From positions 372,001 to 436,000 of the forward strand of contig JAXLRI010000004.1 of the NCBI GenBank assembly GCA_046331175.1: a DNA stretch of 64,000 nt, written 5' to 3'. Position numbers and translations under genes: made by a program. Positions 7,820 to 15,912 of the stretch are shown one piece after another. Source of the stretch: JAWKIW01 sp046331175 (GTDB lineage: Bacteria; Actinomycetota; Acidimicrobiia; Acidimicrobiales; Acidimicrobilacustridaceae). The notes below the pieces were generated by a model. The model made no database searches, was not told where the DNA came from, and saw only the letters and a program-made list of their open reading frames with translations. Each line of letters opens with the position of its first letter. Position 1 is the first letter of the stretch.

Positions 7820-8443
7820 TCAGCGAAGCGGGATCACCCGACCGTCGACGTCGACGACCTCGACGAAGCCGCCGTGGGCCCATCCCGAGCGAGTCGCGAG
7901 GACCGCCCACCCGTCGACCGGCACGACCTCGTCGACCGAGCCGTCCCGACGGGTCGCTCGCACGCGCGCGACCGCCGGGGTCGCGCGCACGACGACCACC
8001 TGCTCGTCCTCGGAGCCGGGGGGCACGCCCAGGCCGGCGGTGAGCAGGACGCGCGCCGCTGCCGGCGTCGTCGGATCGGTCGCCGTCCCGGGCGGGCCGT
8101 AGCCGATGTCGGGCACGGTGAAGGTCGCCCCGGTCCGGCCGTCCGGCAGCGACGCCGTGACGGCGATGCCCGGCTCCCGGCTCACGCACTCGGCGTGGGG
8201 ATCCTCGGTTCGGCACACGATGCGCACCACCCGCACGTCGCCGCGCTGCACGTCCAGTCCGATGTCCTCGCTCGTGGTGCGCGAGGCGAGGGTCGACGCT
8301 CCGTGCACCGCCGCCCGGTCCCACCGTTGCCAGCCGACCCCCGCTGCGAGGACGACGGCCACCGCCGCCACGGGTGCGACCAGCCACCAGCGCACGGCAC
8401 GGCGCCGCTCGCCCTGGCCGTCCGCTTCGCCTGGCGCCGTCAC
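7820..8443 (-). CDS. Single-pass membrane protein of unknown function
   Basis: A 207-residue protein with a short basic cytoplasmic tail (GQGERRRAVRWW), one membrane segment (LVAPVAAVAVVLAAGVG) and an outside domain of ~160 residues. That domain has two Cys in close array (RIVCRTEDPHAECVSREPG), probably a disulfide loop, and ends in beta-like segments (GGFVEVVDVDGRVIPLR). GTG 8443 was chosen over GTG 8509 because GGGGGGACC precedes it at proper distance. No family was recognised. Divergent from the similarly built membrane protein at 8523, so the two may work together, but this is inferred from position only. Confidence 0.7.
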   Translation of the reverse strand: MTAPGEADGQGERRRAVRWWLVAPVAAVAVVLAAGVGWQRWDRAAVHGASTLASRTTSEDIGLDVQRGDVRVVRIVCRTEDPHAECVSREPGIAVTASLPDGRTGATFTVPDIGYGPPGTATDPTTPAAARVLLTAGLGVPPGSEDEQVVVVRATPAVARVRATRRDGSVDEVVPVDGWAVLATRSGWAHGGFVEVVDVDGRVIPLR

Positions 8444-8522
8444 CGTCGGTCCCCCCGCGGTCGTCGAGGCGGCCACGGTACCCGGCCGCGCTCCACCGAC
8501 GACCGGCACCTACGCTCGCCCG

Positions 8523-9020
8523 GTGGACGGGGACCGGGTAGCCGAGGCAGAGGCGCCGGCGCGCGTCCGTGGCCGGCATCGGGTGCTCGTCGGCCTGGCG
8601 GCCGCCGTGGCGCTGCTCGCCCTCGCCTACCTCGCGCTCCTGCTCGTCGCGCCGCGCATCGACCGCCTCCACGTCGCCCGGGGCGGGTGGGTGCTCCACC
8701 GGTGCGACCGCCTCGGCGGCTCCATCCCCGTGGACTTCCCGAGCATGGTCGGGATGCACTCCCGCGAGATCGGCCACCGTTGGCTGGTCGCCGTGAGCGA
8801 CGGCGACCAGCGCTACGTCGCTGCGCCCGTGACGACCGCCGACGGCCACCAGGACGTGGGCGTCTGGGTCACGGCGAACGAGCTCGGCGGCTTGTCCCGA
8901 CCCGCTCGCGCCGCCAACGACGTGGCCGCGGAGGTCGCGGCCAACCCGGACGGTCGCGCCACGTCCCCCTCGGCCGACCTCGTCGCCGCGGCGATGACGT
9001 GCGCCGAGCGGGCGCCCTGA
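8523..9020 (+). CDS. Single-pass membrane protein of unknown function
   Basis: A 165-residue protein: cytoplasmic N-tail, one membrane helix (VLVGLAAAVALLALAYLALL, residues ~20-40) and a ~120-residue external domain with two Cys (VLHRCDRLGG and AMTCAERAP). No family was recognised. The GTG start at 8523 is fixed by TACGCT (8511-8516) ending six bases earlier, a leaderless layout. The longer frame upstream overlaps the divergent gene and was rejected. Both this gene and its divergent neighbour encode small anchored Cys-paired proteins. Confidence 0.7.
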   Translation: MDGDRVAEAEAPARVRGRHRVLVGLAAAVALLALAYLALLLVAPRIDRLHVARGGWVLHRCDRLGGSIPVDFPSMVGMHSREIGHRWLVAVSDGDQRYVAAPVTTADGHQDVGVWVTANELGGLSRPARAANDVAAEVAANPDGRATSPSADLVAAAMTCAERAP

Positions 9021-9029
9021 GCGGAGGAC

Positions 9030-9066
9030 GGCGGACCGACCGGTCCCCCGGTCCGACTGGTCCGCC
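9030..9066. terminator. Two-stage hairpin between convergent genes
   Basis: The outer stem GGCGGACC/GGTCCGCC (9030-9037 with 9059-9066) encloses the inner stem GACCGG/CCGGTC (9038-9043 with 9048-9053) with a four-base loop and a five-base bulge. Lies just after the stop at 9020 and before the convergent stop at 9097. Confidence 0.6.
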
Positions 9067-9096
9067 GATCGGGCGGCTGGGCGGGCGGGCGGACCA

Positions 9097-10377
9097 TCAG
9101 GAGCCAGCCGCGGCCTCGATCAGCGTGACGACCTGGTCGGCCAGCGCTTCGGTGTCGGCGACACCGAGCAGCGGCTCGGTGTGGGAGAAGGTGAGGTGCA
9201 TGCGGTCCCGTACGGTGGCGACCGCCAGCACGACCCCGATGTTGGCCGTTCGCTGCGAGACGTTGGCGTAGAGGCTCTCGACGGCGAGCGGCGCGTCTTC
9301 GGGGCCGGCAGCGAGCCGTCCGAGGTTGGTGACCGCCATCGGCAGCGCGTACCAATCGCGGGTCGGGTCGAGGAAGGGGTCGACATCGGCGTGGAGCTGG
9401 GCCGGCGTGACGTCGGGAGTCCACGCCAGCTGGGCGGCGGCGCCGTCGAGGTAGCGCTGCTCGAGGAGCCGGGCACCATCCCACAGGTCCCCCGCCAGCG
9501 CCGGCTCGTCGAAGGCGACGAACACGTCGCGGAAGAGCGCGCCGACGGCGTCGTCGGGCACGGGCGGCACGACGCGCGGCCGCACGTTGGTCGGCACCGA
9601 GAGCTGGCCGTCGACCTGGTGGCCGGGCAGCAGCGACGACGCCCGGACGATGGCCGACACCAGCGCGGCGTTGACCGTGGTCCCGCGACGATGAGCACCG
9701 GCGTGCAGCGCCGCCACGAGCGGGGCCTCGAGGTCGCGGATGACCACCTGCGTGGCTCGATCAGCGAAGGGGACGGGCGCGAACGTCCAGGGGGGCGGGA
9801 CGTCGCCGGTGCCCTCCCACGGGTTCACCGCGGCGTCGACGCGCGGGAGCAGGTGCTCGACCGGAGGTTGCACCGGACGGCGCTCTCGCTCGGGTGTGCC
9901 TCCGGCGACCAGCTCGCCGTACACGTCGACCAGATGGCCGAGCAGCGTCCACACAGACATCCCGTCGCCGATCACGTGGTGCATCGACAGCGACAGCAGC
10001 GCCCGATCGGTCCCGGGCACCTCGAGCAGGTCGACCTTCCAGAGCGGCCCGCCCTGGGCGAAGCGATCGTCGAGGTCGGATCCGAGCGCCGCGGCCACCC
10101 CGTCGTCGTCCACCGCGCCGGTGCCGAACCGGACCGGGACCGCGGAGAACGGGACCTCGTCGGCGAAACGCCACGACCCGGCCTCGGGACCGTCGACGAC
10201 CTCGTGCACGGTCGCGCCGAGCAGCGGATGGCGTCGGTGCAGCACCTCAAGGGCGGCGGTGAAGGCGGCGTGGTCGACCGGGCCGCGCAGCTCGGCGGCC
10301 GCCGCGATGTGGAAGGCGCCGCCCACCCGGTCCTGGGCCAGGGCGAGGAACGACTCGACGTAGCCGAGGGCGCGCAC
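9097..10377 (-). CDS. Condensation-domain/WS-DGAT-like acyltransferase
   Basis: A 426-residue protein of the CoA-dependent acyltransferase (condensation) fold. The active-site motif HHxxxDG is present as MHHVIGDG around residue 135-142, within SLSMHHVIGDGMSVWTLL. The second half contains the structural phrase VPTNVRPR and a late SHTEPLL segment, as in alcohol acyltransferase, PapA and WS/DGAT relatives. Expected role: esterifying an alcohol (wax, triacylglycerol or glycolipid) with an acyl thioester; substrate not readable. GTG 10377 was chosen because the frame upstream is Arg/Gly-rich noise overlapping the TetR gene; no strong ribosome site is visible. The TetR gene 10500-11036 lies upstream on the same strand, 122 bases away. 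Confidence 0.8.
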   Translation of the reverse strand: MRALGYVESFLALAQDRVGGAFHIAAAAELRGPVDHAAFTAALEVLHRRHPLLGATVHEVVDGPEAGSWRFADEVPFSAVPVRFGTGAVDDDGVAAALGSDLDDRFAQGGPLWKVDLLEVPGTDRALLSLSMHHVIGDGMSVWTLLGHLVDVYGELVAGGTPERERRPVQPPVEHLLPRVDAAVNPWEGTGDVPPPWTFAPVPFADRATQVVIRDLEAPLVAALHAGAHRRGTTVNAALVSAIVRASSLLPGHQVDGQLSVPTNVRPRVVPPVPDDAVGALFRDVFVAFDEPALAGDLWDGARLLEQRYLDGAAAQLAWTPDVTPAQLHADVDPFLDPTRDWYALPMAVTNLGRLAAGPEDAPLAVESLYANVSQRTANIGVVLAVATVRDRMHLTFSHTEPLLGVADTEALADQVVTLIEAAAGS

Positions 10378-10499
10378 GGCGCCGGAGCGTAGCCCCGAGC
10401 CCAGCCGCAGGCGCCGGGAGGGCCGGACCGCACGCCGGGCACGCCGGGCGCACCGGGTGCGGCGGTCGGATCGGGGGCGGCGGTCGGATCGGGGGCGGG

Positions 10500-11036
10500 C
10501 TACCGCAGCCCGAGGCGGGTGGCGGCCCGACCGGCGGCGGTCGGACCGGCCAGCTGGCGCACCAGCAGCAGCCCGTCGATCAGCGCGACGGTGGCCTCGG
10601 CCTCCGCCCGCCGGTGCCGCGCCGGCCCCTCGACGAACCCTGCCAACCACGACACCCACGCCTCGACCAGCTGCTCGGCCAGCGTGCGGTAGGGCTCCTC
10701 CCCCGCCACCGCCAGACCGATGGCCTCGAAGTAGCGCACGAAGAGGGGATCGACGTCCGGTCGGGCGAGCACCGGCCACGCCGCTCGGGCCAGGGCGCGG
10801 TGGTCGGCGGCCGGGGTCGTGAACGCTCGCTCGAGGACCGCTTGGAGGCGACCACCGATGGCGACCAGCACCTCGCCGATCAGGTCGTCCTTGGTCGGGA
10901 AGTAGTACACGAGCATCCGGTCCGACACCCCGGTGCGGCGGGCCAGGAGACCGAAGGTCAACCGGCTCAGCCCGTCGTCGATGGCCGCCTCGACGGCGGC
11001 GGCCAGCAGCTCGTCCTTGGAATGCCGGTGACCCAC
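10500..11036 (-). CDS. TetR-family transcriptional regulator
   Basis: A 178-residue regulator. The N-terminal helix-turn-helix (residues ~4-50) reads SKDELLAAAVEAAIDDGLS, then FGLLARRTGVSDRMLVYYF and PTKDDLIGEV, matching the TetR consensus. The remaining helices form the ligand pocket and dimer interface. GTG 11036 starts the conserved region. Divergent from the membrane-protein gene at 11131, with a perfect palindrome at 11070-11089 between them, which is the likely operator for both. The ligand is unknown; the acyltransferase gene downstream on the same strand is a second possible target. Confidence 0.9.
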   Translation of the reverse strand: MGHRHSKDELLAAAVEAAIDDGLSRLTFGLLARRTGVSDRMLVYYFPTKDDLIGEVLVAIGGRLQAVLERAFTTPAADHRALARAAWPVLARPDVDPLFVRYFEAIGLAVAGEEPYRTLAEQLVEAWVSWLAGFVEGPARHRRAEAEATVALIDGLLLVRQLAGPTAAGRAATRLGLR

Positions 11037-11069
11037 GGCGGTTGATGGTACCGGTCGGCGCGGGTAGGT

Positions 11070-11089
11070 TTTGTAGTCTTCACTACAAA
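11070..11089. promoter_or_regulatory. TetR operator palindrome
   Basis: TTTGTAGT-CTTC-ACTACAAA is a perfect inverted repeat with 8-bp arms, centred between the divergent TetR and membrane-protein genes. It is notably AT-rich against its surroundings. Size and location are typical of a TetR-family operator controlling both promoters. Confidence 0.8.
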
Positions 11090-11130
11090 CGGCGACGACA
11101 GGCGTGGTCGCCCCACCCCTCGGAGGAGAC

Positions 11131-11565
11131 GTGGAGCCGACGAACGAACCAACCGTCCCGACCGATCGCACGGTCCCGACCCCCGCGACCTCGTCGGCCG
11201 GCATCGACCCGGCCCGCGTGCTCGCCGGCCTCCGGGCCGGCGTCGGGATCATCTCGTGGGCCAGCCCGTCGCTCACCGGCCGCATCTTCGGCGTGGGTGA
11301 CATCGGTGACGACCCGCGGGCCGCCGTCGTCACCCGCCTGTTCGGCATCCGCGAGCTGACCCTGGCCGCCGCCGCCGCACACCCCGATCCCACGATCCAG
11401 CGGGCCGCGCTGCAAGCGGGCGTGGCCGTCGACGCCGTCGACGTCGTCGCCACGCTCATCGCCATCCGCAAGGGTGCCCCCAAGGTGATCGCCCTCACCT
11501 TCGCCGCCGGCGCGGCCACGTTCGTGGCCCTGGGCGCGGCGGGCCTGCGGGCCCGCACCACCTGA
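11131..11565 (+). CDS. Small multi-pass membrane protein (DUF4267-like)
   Basis: A 144-residue protein. After a polar Thr/Pro-rich N-terminus, it has hydrophobic segments at about residues 40-60 (VLAGLRAGVGIISWA), 70-88 (VVTRLFGIRELTLAAAAA), 95-112 (ALQAGVAVDAVDVVATL) and 118-138 (KVIALTFAAGAATFVALG). The layout resembles the DUF4267 family of small membrane proteins. GTG 11131 is fixed by CGGAGGAGAC directly before it. Divergent from the TetR gene across a perfect operator, so it is likely derepressed by that regulator's ligand. The function is unknown. Confidence 0.8.
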   Translation: MEPTNEPTVPTDRTVPTPATSSAGIDPARVLAGLRAGVGIISWASPSLTGRIFGVGDIGDDPRAAVVTRLFGIRELTLAAAAAHPDPTIQRAALQAGVAVDAVDVVATLIAIRKGAPKVIALTFAAGAATFVALGAAGLRARTT

Positions 11566-11596
11566 CGCCGCCGGCCCGGCCCACGTTCAGGGCGCG

Positions 11597-11723
11597 GACC
11601 ACCCCTGCGGTGGCCGACGACATCAATGTGGTCGACGACATCAATGTGGTCGACGACATCAATGTGGTCGACAACATCAATGTCGTGGACCACCCCGGCG
11701 GTGGCTGACGACATCAATGTCGT
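11597..11723. repeat. Array of five ACATCAATGT units inside a larger duplicated block
   Basis: ACATCAATGT occurs at 11620, 11638, 11656, 11674 and 11711. The first four are spaced exactly 18 bases, in units reading GACATCAATGTGGTCGAC. The block GGACCACCCC-N-GCGGTGG followed by GACGACATCAATGT appears twice, starting near 11597 and 11687. Each unit is itself nearly symmetric (ACAT-CA-ATGT), so it could be bound by a dimer. The array lies in the 314-base gap between the membrane-protein gene and the ABC lipoprotein gene. It resembles an iteron or cooperative operator array; no replication genes are near. There is nothing else recognisable in the gap except the likely promoter region close to 11780. 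Confidence 0.8.
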
Positions 11724-11879
11724 GCGCGGGGGGTGAGACGTCGACCCGGCGCGCGACGGACACCAGGTACTGAACGGTGTTAACCTCCTCGCCGCGCCAG
11801 ACTGCGAGGGTCGCCACCACGGCGACCGCCGGCCGGCTCCGGGGCCACCACCCGGGACCGCACCTGCGAGGGGGAACCG

Positions 11880-13241
11880 ATGGCTTCACAACGGACTCGG
11901 CGGCGGGCCGCGCTCGGCGCCGTGCTGGTGGCCGGTGCCCTCCTGTCCACGGCGTGCGTCGAGCGGGTGGAGATCGTCCAGGGCGGCAGCGGCCCCGGCG
12001 CCACCGCGGCCGCCAACGTCCAGGGCGGCCAGAACGCCAACGGAGCGGCGGCCATCAGCGGCTACGAGGGCAAGCAGCTCTCGTTCGGCACGGTGCCCTC
12101 GACCCCGCAGAAGGCCACCGGAGGCCCGCCGATCAAGATCGGCATGATCAACCAGGAGAACACGCCGATCGGCTCGTTCCCCGAGATCCGCCTCGGCGCC
12201 CAGGCCGCGGTCGACTTCATCAACGACGAGCTCGGCGGCGTGCGGGGCCGCCCCCTCGAGCTCGTGCCGTGCGTGACGACGTTCTCGGTCGAGAAGTCCC
12301 AGAAGTGCGCCCAGGACCTCGTCCAGCAAGACGTCGTCGCCGTCACCGGCGGCATCGACATCACGTCCACCGGCTCGATGCCCGTGCTCGAGCAGAACCA
12401 GATGCCCTACATCGGCGGCGTGCCCGTCAACTTCGCCGAGATGCAGAGCCCGATCTCCTACCAGTTCAGCGGCGGCGCTCCTGGGGCCTTCGTCGCCTTC
12501 GCCAAGCACGCCGCCGACCACGGGGCCAAGAAGGTGGCCGTCGCCTATGCCGACTACCCGCCGATCAAGGCGGCGGCGGTCGACTTCGGCGTCAAGACCC
12601 TCAAGGACCTGGGCGTCCCCGAGGTCGTCGAGATCCCGTTCCCCGTCACCGCGACCGACCTGCTCCCGGTCATGTCCAAGGCCAAGGAGGCGGGCGCCGA
12701 CGCCGTGTTCGTCGGCGCCGCCGACACCGCCTGCGCTCCGGCCATGAAGACCGCCCACGACCTCGGCATCACCGCCCAGCTCTACCTGGTGGGCTCGTGC
12801 GCGGCGCCGAACATCGGCGACCAGATCGGCAAGGACGCCGTCGAGGGCCGCATCTTCAACATCGAGAACCCGGCCAACCTCGACGACCCCGAGAGCAAGC
12901 TCTACTTCACCGCCGTCGCCAAGCACGGCTCGCCCGACCTGCCGGCGGCCAGCGCCGCCACCATCTCGTTCCGCGACGTGATGAACCTCTACGCGCTGCT
13001 CCTCGGCCTGCCCGACGGCCAGCTCGACAAGGACCACCTCCGCGAGGCCGTGAGCCAGGCCCGCAACCGGCCCAGCTTCGCCGGCCACCCCTACACGTGC
13101 GACGGCAAGCAGGTGCCGAACATGCCGGCGCTGTGCGCGCCGCAGCAGATCCTCGTCCAGCGCCACGGCGACGACCTCGTGCCGGTGAGCGAGTGGATCG
13201 ACGTGCCGGCCCTGGTCGGCGGCGGCTCGCAGGGCGGCTGA
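11880..13241 (+). CDS. Branched-chain-type ABC substrate-binding lipoprotein
   Basis: A 453-residue extracellular binding protein of the LivJ/periplasmic-binding type 1 family. A basic N-terminus (SQRTRRRAA) and hydrophobic core end in the lipobox LLSTAC, so it is lipid-anchored. A Gly/Asn/Ala spacer follows. The binding domain begins near IKIGMINQENTPIG (residue ~82) and includes VDFINDELGGVRGRPLELV and QDVVAVTGGIDITS, typical of this family. It probably captures an amino acid, urea, amide or another small polar compound. ATG 11880 has GAGGGGGAACCG before it. It is followed after four bases by the fused permease gene, forming one operon. Confidence 0.9.
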   Translation: MASQRTRRRAALGAVLVAGALLSTACVERVEIVQGGSGPGATAAANVQGGQNANGAAAISGYEGKQLSFGTVPSTPQKATGGPPIKIGMINQENTPIGSFPEIRLGAQAAVDFINDELGGVRGRPLELVPCVTTFSVEKSQKCAQDLVQQDVVAVTGGIDITSTGSMPVLEQNQMPYIGGVPVNFAEMQSPISYQFSGGAPGAFVAFAKHAADHGAKKVAVAYADYPPIKAAAVDFGVKTLKDLGVPEVVEIPFPVTATDLLPVMSKAKEAGADAVFVGAADTACAPAMKTAHDLGITAQLYLVGSCAAPNIGDQIGKDAVEGRIFNIENPANLDDPESKLYFTAVAKHGSPDLPAASAATISFRDVMNLYALLLGLPDGQLDKDHLREAVSQARNRPSFAGHPYTCDGKQVPNMPALCAPQQILVQRHGDDLVPVSEWIDVPALVGGGSQGG

Positions 13242-13245
13242 GCCG

Positions 13246-15303
13246 GTGGCCCAGCACCTCCAGTACCTGCTGCTCGGCCTCGGTGGCGGCGCCGTCATCG
13301 CCGCGCTGGCGCTGGGCGTGCTGCTCACCTACCGGGCTTCGGGGGTCGTCAACTTCGCCCACGCCGCCATGGGCATGTTCCTCGCCTACACCTACTTCGC
13401 GCTGCGCCAGAGCGGCGAGCTCCTGAACCCGCTGTTCTTCGGTCCCGACAAGATCCGGCTGCTGCCGGGGCCCTCGAGCGAGCCCGGGCGCGAGATCTTC
13501 TACCGCTTCGCCCCCGGCACCGCCCTGCTGATCACCATGCTGCTGGCAGCCGTCTACGGGCTGATCGTGTACTGGCTGGTGTTCCGTCCGCTGCGCGAGG
13601 CGCCCACCCTCGCCCGGGTCGCGGCCAGCCTCGGCCTGTTCCTCTACCTGCTGGCCGTGGCCAAGATGCGCCTCGGCGCCCAGGGGGTGTCGGCCAAGCC
13701 CGAAGCCCTGCTGCCCGACGACGTCGTCCGGTTCTTCGGCATCGAGATCCAACAGGACCGGCTCTGGCTGGCGCTGTTCGTGGTCGTCGTCACCGGCGCG
13801 CTCGCCGCGCTCTACCACCTCAGCCGCTTCGGCCTGGCCACCCGGGCCGCCGCCGAGAGCGAGAAGGGGGCCGTGCTCATCGGCCTGTCCCCCAGCCGGT
13901 TGGCCGCCGTCAACTGGATGCTGGCCACCATGCTCGCCGGTGCTGCGGTGATCCTCATCGCCCCGATCGCCAACATCAACCCGGCCACCACCAGCCTGCT
14001 GATCGTGCCCGCCCTGGCGGCCGCCCTGCTCGGCGGCTTCCGCTCGTTCGGCCTCACCGCGGCGGCCGGCCTCGGCATCGGCATGTTGCAGTCGGAGATC
14101 CTCAACCTGCGCTCGCAGTGGGGCTGGCTGCCCGACCTCGACCTGCAGATGGCGCTGCCCTTCCTCATCATCATCGTGACGATGGCGGTCCGCGGCGAGT
14201 CGCTGCCCACCCGCGCGTCGCTGCACGCCGGCCACTTCCCGAAGTCGCCGAAGCCCCGGCACATCCTCGCCTGGACCGTCGTGCTCGGCTCTGCGGCGGT
14301 CGTCGGCATGCTCGTGCTGGGCAGCGACTGGCGCCAGGCCATCATCGTCACGACCACCTTCTCGCTCATCGCCCTGTCGGTCGTGCTGCTCACCGGCTAC
14401 GTCGGCCAGATCTCGCTGATGCCGATGGCGCTGGCCGGCATCGCCGCCTTCGCCATGGTCAAGCTCACCGACGACTTCGGCGTCCCGTTCCCGATCTCGC
14501 CCATCCTCGGCGCGCTCATCGCCGTCGGCGTCGGCCTGATCGCCGGCCTGCCCGCCGTGCGCGTGCGCGGCATGAACCTCGCCATCGCCACCCTGGCCGC
14601 GGCGGTCGCCATCGAGGAGCTCGTGCTCAAGTGGGGGTGGTTCGCCGGCGGCCGCGGCGGCACCACCGTCCCGCCCCCCACCGTCGGTCCCATCGACCTG
14701 GGCATCTCGGCCGCCGGCGCCGACTTCCCCCGCCGCGCCTTCGGGATCATGTGCATCGTGGTGCTGGCGGTGTGCGCGGTCGGCGTGTCCAACCTGCGCC
14801 GCTCCCCCACCGGCCTGCGGTTCCTCGCCGTGCGTGCCAACGAGCGGGCCGCGGCCTCGGCGGGCATCGACGTCACCCGCACCAAGCTCGTCGCCTTCGC
14901 ACTCTCGAGCTTCCTCGCCGGCCTGGGTGGCTGCCTCTTCGCGTACGCCCACCCCAACCTGTCCGCCGACTCGTTCGTCGTGTTCAACTCGCTCGCCCTG
15001 CTCGCCATCACCTACCTCGGCGGCATCGCCGCCGTCGGCGGGGCGATCGTGGCCGGTGTGTTCGCCGAGGGCGGCGTGCTGAGCGCGGCGATGGGGTCGG
15101 GGTCGTCCGACGTGCAGTTCGCCATCAACGGCCTCGTGCTGATGATCGTGGCGGTGGTGTACCCCGAGGGCATCACCGGCGCCCTCTACGCCCTGGCCGC
15201 CCGCCTGCGCCGACGACCGCCGGCCACCGAGGGCGCTGCCGAGCCGGCCCCGATCGGCCCGGCCGGTGCGGCGGCCGCCACCGAGGCCGCCGGGGTGGGC
15301 TGA
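13246..15303 (+). CDS. Fused LivH-LivM ABC permease
   Basis: At 685 residues this is twice the size of a single branched-chain-type permease. The N-terminal half (to ~residue 310) resembles LivH: TYRASGVVNFAHAAMGMF near the start and the repeated membrane helices; around residue 240 the segment AALLGGFRSFGLTAAAGLG corresponds to LivH's conserved cytoplasmic loop. The C-terminal half resembles LivM: LTGYVGQISLMPMALAGIAA, then VRGMNLAIATLAAAVAIEELV and the loop RFLAVRANERAAASAGID, where the ATPase docks. GTG 13246 is four bases after the lipoprotein stop. No LivG/LivF ATPase gene follows; the next gene is unrelated, so the ATPase must come from elsewhere. Confidence 0.88.
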   Translation: MAQHLQYLLLGLGGGAVIAALALGVLLTYRASGVVNFAHAAMGMFLAYTYFALRQSGELLNPLFFGPDKIRLLPGPSSEPGREIFYRFAPGTALLITMLLAAVYGLIVYWLVFRPLREAPTLARVAASLGLFLYLLAVAKMRLGAQGVSAKPEALLPDDVVRFFGIEIQQDRLWLALFVVVVTGALAALYHLSRFGLATRAAAESEKGAVLIGLSPSRLAAVNWMLATMLAGAAVILIAPIANINPATTSLLIVPALAAALLGGFRSFGLTAAAGLGIGMLQSEILNLRSQWGWLPDLDLQMALPFLIIIVTMAVRGESLPTRASLHAGHFPKSPKPRHILAWTVVLGSAAVVGMLVLGSDWRQAIIVTTTFSLIALSVVLLTGYVGQISLMPMALAGIAAFAMVKLTDDFGVPFPISPILGALIAVGVGLIAGLPAVRVRGMNLAIATLAAAVAIEELVLKWGWFAGGRGGTTVPPPTVGPIDLGISAAGADFPRRAFGIMCIVVLAVCAVGVSNLRRSPTGLRFLAVRANERAAASAGIDVTRTKLVAFALSSFLAGLGGCLFAYAHPNLSADSFVVFNSLALLAITYLGGIAAVGGAIVAGVFAEGGVLSAAMGSGSSDVQFAINGLVLMIVAVVYPEGITGALYALAARLRRRPPATEGAAEPAPIGPAGAAAATEAAGVG

Positions 15304-15344
15304 AGCCGCGGCGGCGCGACGCGCCGTCGGTTAGCGTCGTCGCC

Positions 15345-15851
15345 GTGGCAACGCTTCAAGAGACCATCTGGGTGCACAACCACGACGAGCTGCACAGCAC
15401 CGTGCAGCGACTCGTCTCCCAGGGCGGGGTGGTGCAGAACCAGACCGAGGACGAGGTCCAGCTCTTCTTGAAGAAGAAGATGAACATCCTCGTGCTCGTG
15501 GTCGGCCTGATCCTGTGCCTCGTGCCCGGGCTCGCCTACCTGATCTGGTTCTCCACGGCCGACCAGAGCCAGGCCATCACCGTCAAGGTCGGCGCCGCTC
15601 CCACGCTCGGCGGCTACCACCCCGAGGAGGACGAGGCCGCCGCCGCGAGCAACCCGTCCACCGCCATGCCCACCGGTGGCCCCGGTGTGGCGCCGCCGCT
15701 GCCGAGCCCCAGTGCCCCGCCCGCCGCGCCGATCCCGCCGCCGCCGGCCGCCGATCCGGTGCCCGCACCCCCGCCGGCGGCCGATCCGATGCCGGCACCT
15801 CCGCCGCCGCCCACGGGCGACGTGCCGCCGGCGCCCCCGCAGTCGTTCTGA
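15345..15851 (+). CDS. Single-pass membrane protein with Pro-rich tail
   Basis: A 168-residue protein. The first ~45 residues are soluble (TIWVHNHDELHSTVQRLVSQ), then KKK precedes one membrane helix (NILVLVVGLILCLVPGLAYL, residues ~47-67). The last ~70 residues are a Pro/Ala-rich tail with repeats of AADPVPAPPP / AADPMPAPPP, probably unstructured. The GTG start at 15345 follows TAGCGT (15332-15337) by seven bases, a leaderless layout separate from the ABC operon. No family was recognised. A role as a membrane adaptor is possible but unproven. Confidence 0.75.
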   Translation: MATLQETIWVHNHDELHSTVQRLVSQGGVVQNQTEDEVQLFLKKKMNILVLVVGLILCLVPGLAYLIWFSTADQSQAITVKVGAAPTLGGYHPEEDEAAAASNPSTAMPTGGPGVAPPLPSPSAPPAAPIPPPPAADPVPAPPPAADPMPAPPPPPTGDVPPAPPQSF

Positions 15852-15864
15852 CCGGCGCGCCGCC

Positions 15865-15902
15865 CGCCTCGGCACGCGCTCACCGGCACGGCAGCCGAGG
15901 CG
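15865..15902. terminator. Hairpin between convergent genes
   Basis: A perfect 9-bp stem CGCCTCGGC/GCCGAGGCG with a 20-base loop, in the 61-base gap between the convergent Pro-tail protein gene and the epimerase gene. Confidence 0.5.
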
Positions 15903-15912
15903 ACGAGCGCGC

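Noticed and set aside
10500..11717. N-terminal extension of TetR reading through the ACATCAATGT array (hexapeptide repeat VVDHID)
   Set aside because: It would overlap the divergent membrane-protein gene and the operator entirely; the conserved TetR sequence begins at GTG 11036.
11597..11723. CRISPR array
   Set aside because: Units are only 18 bases with no variable spacers, and no cas genes are nearby.
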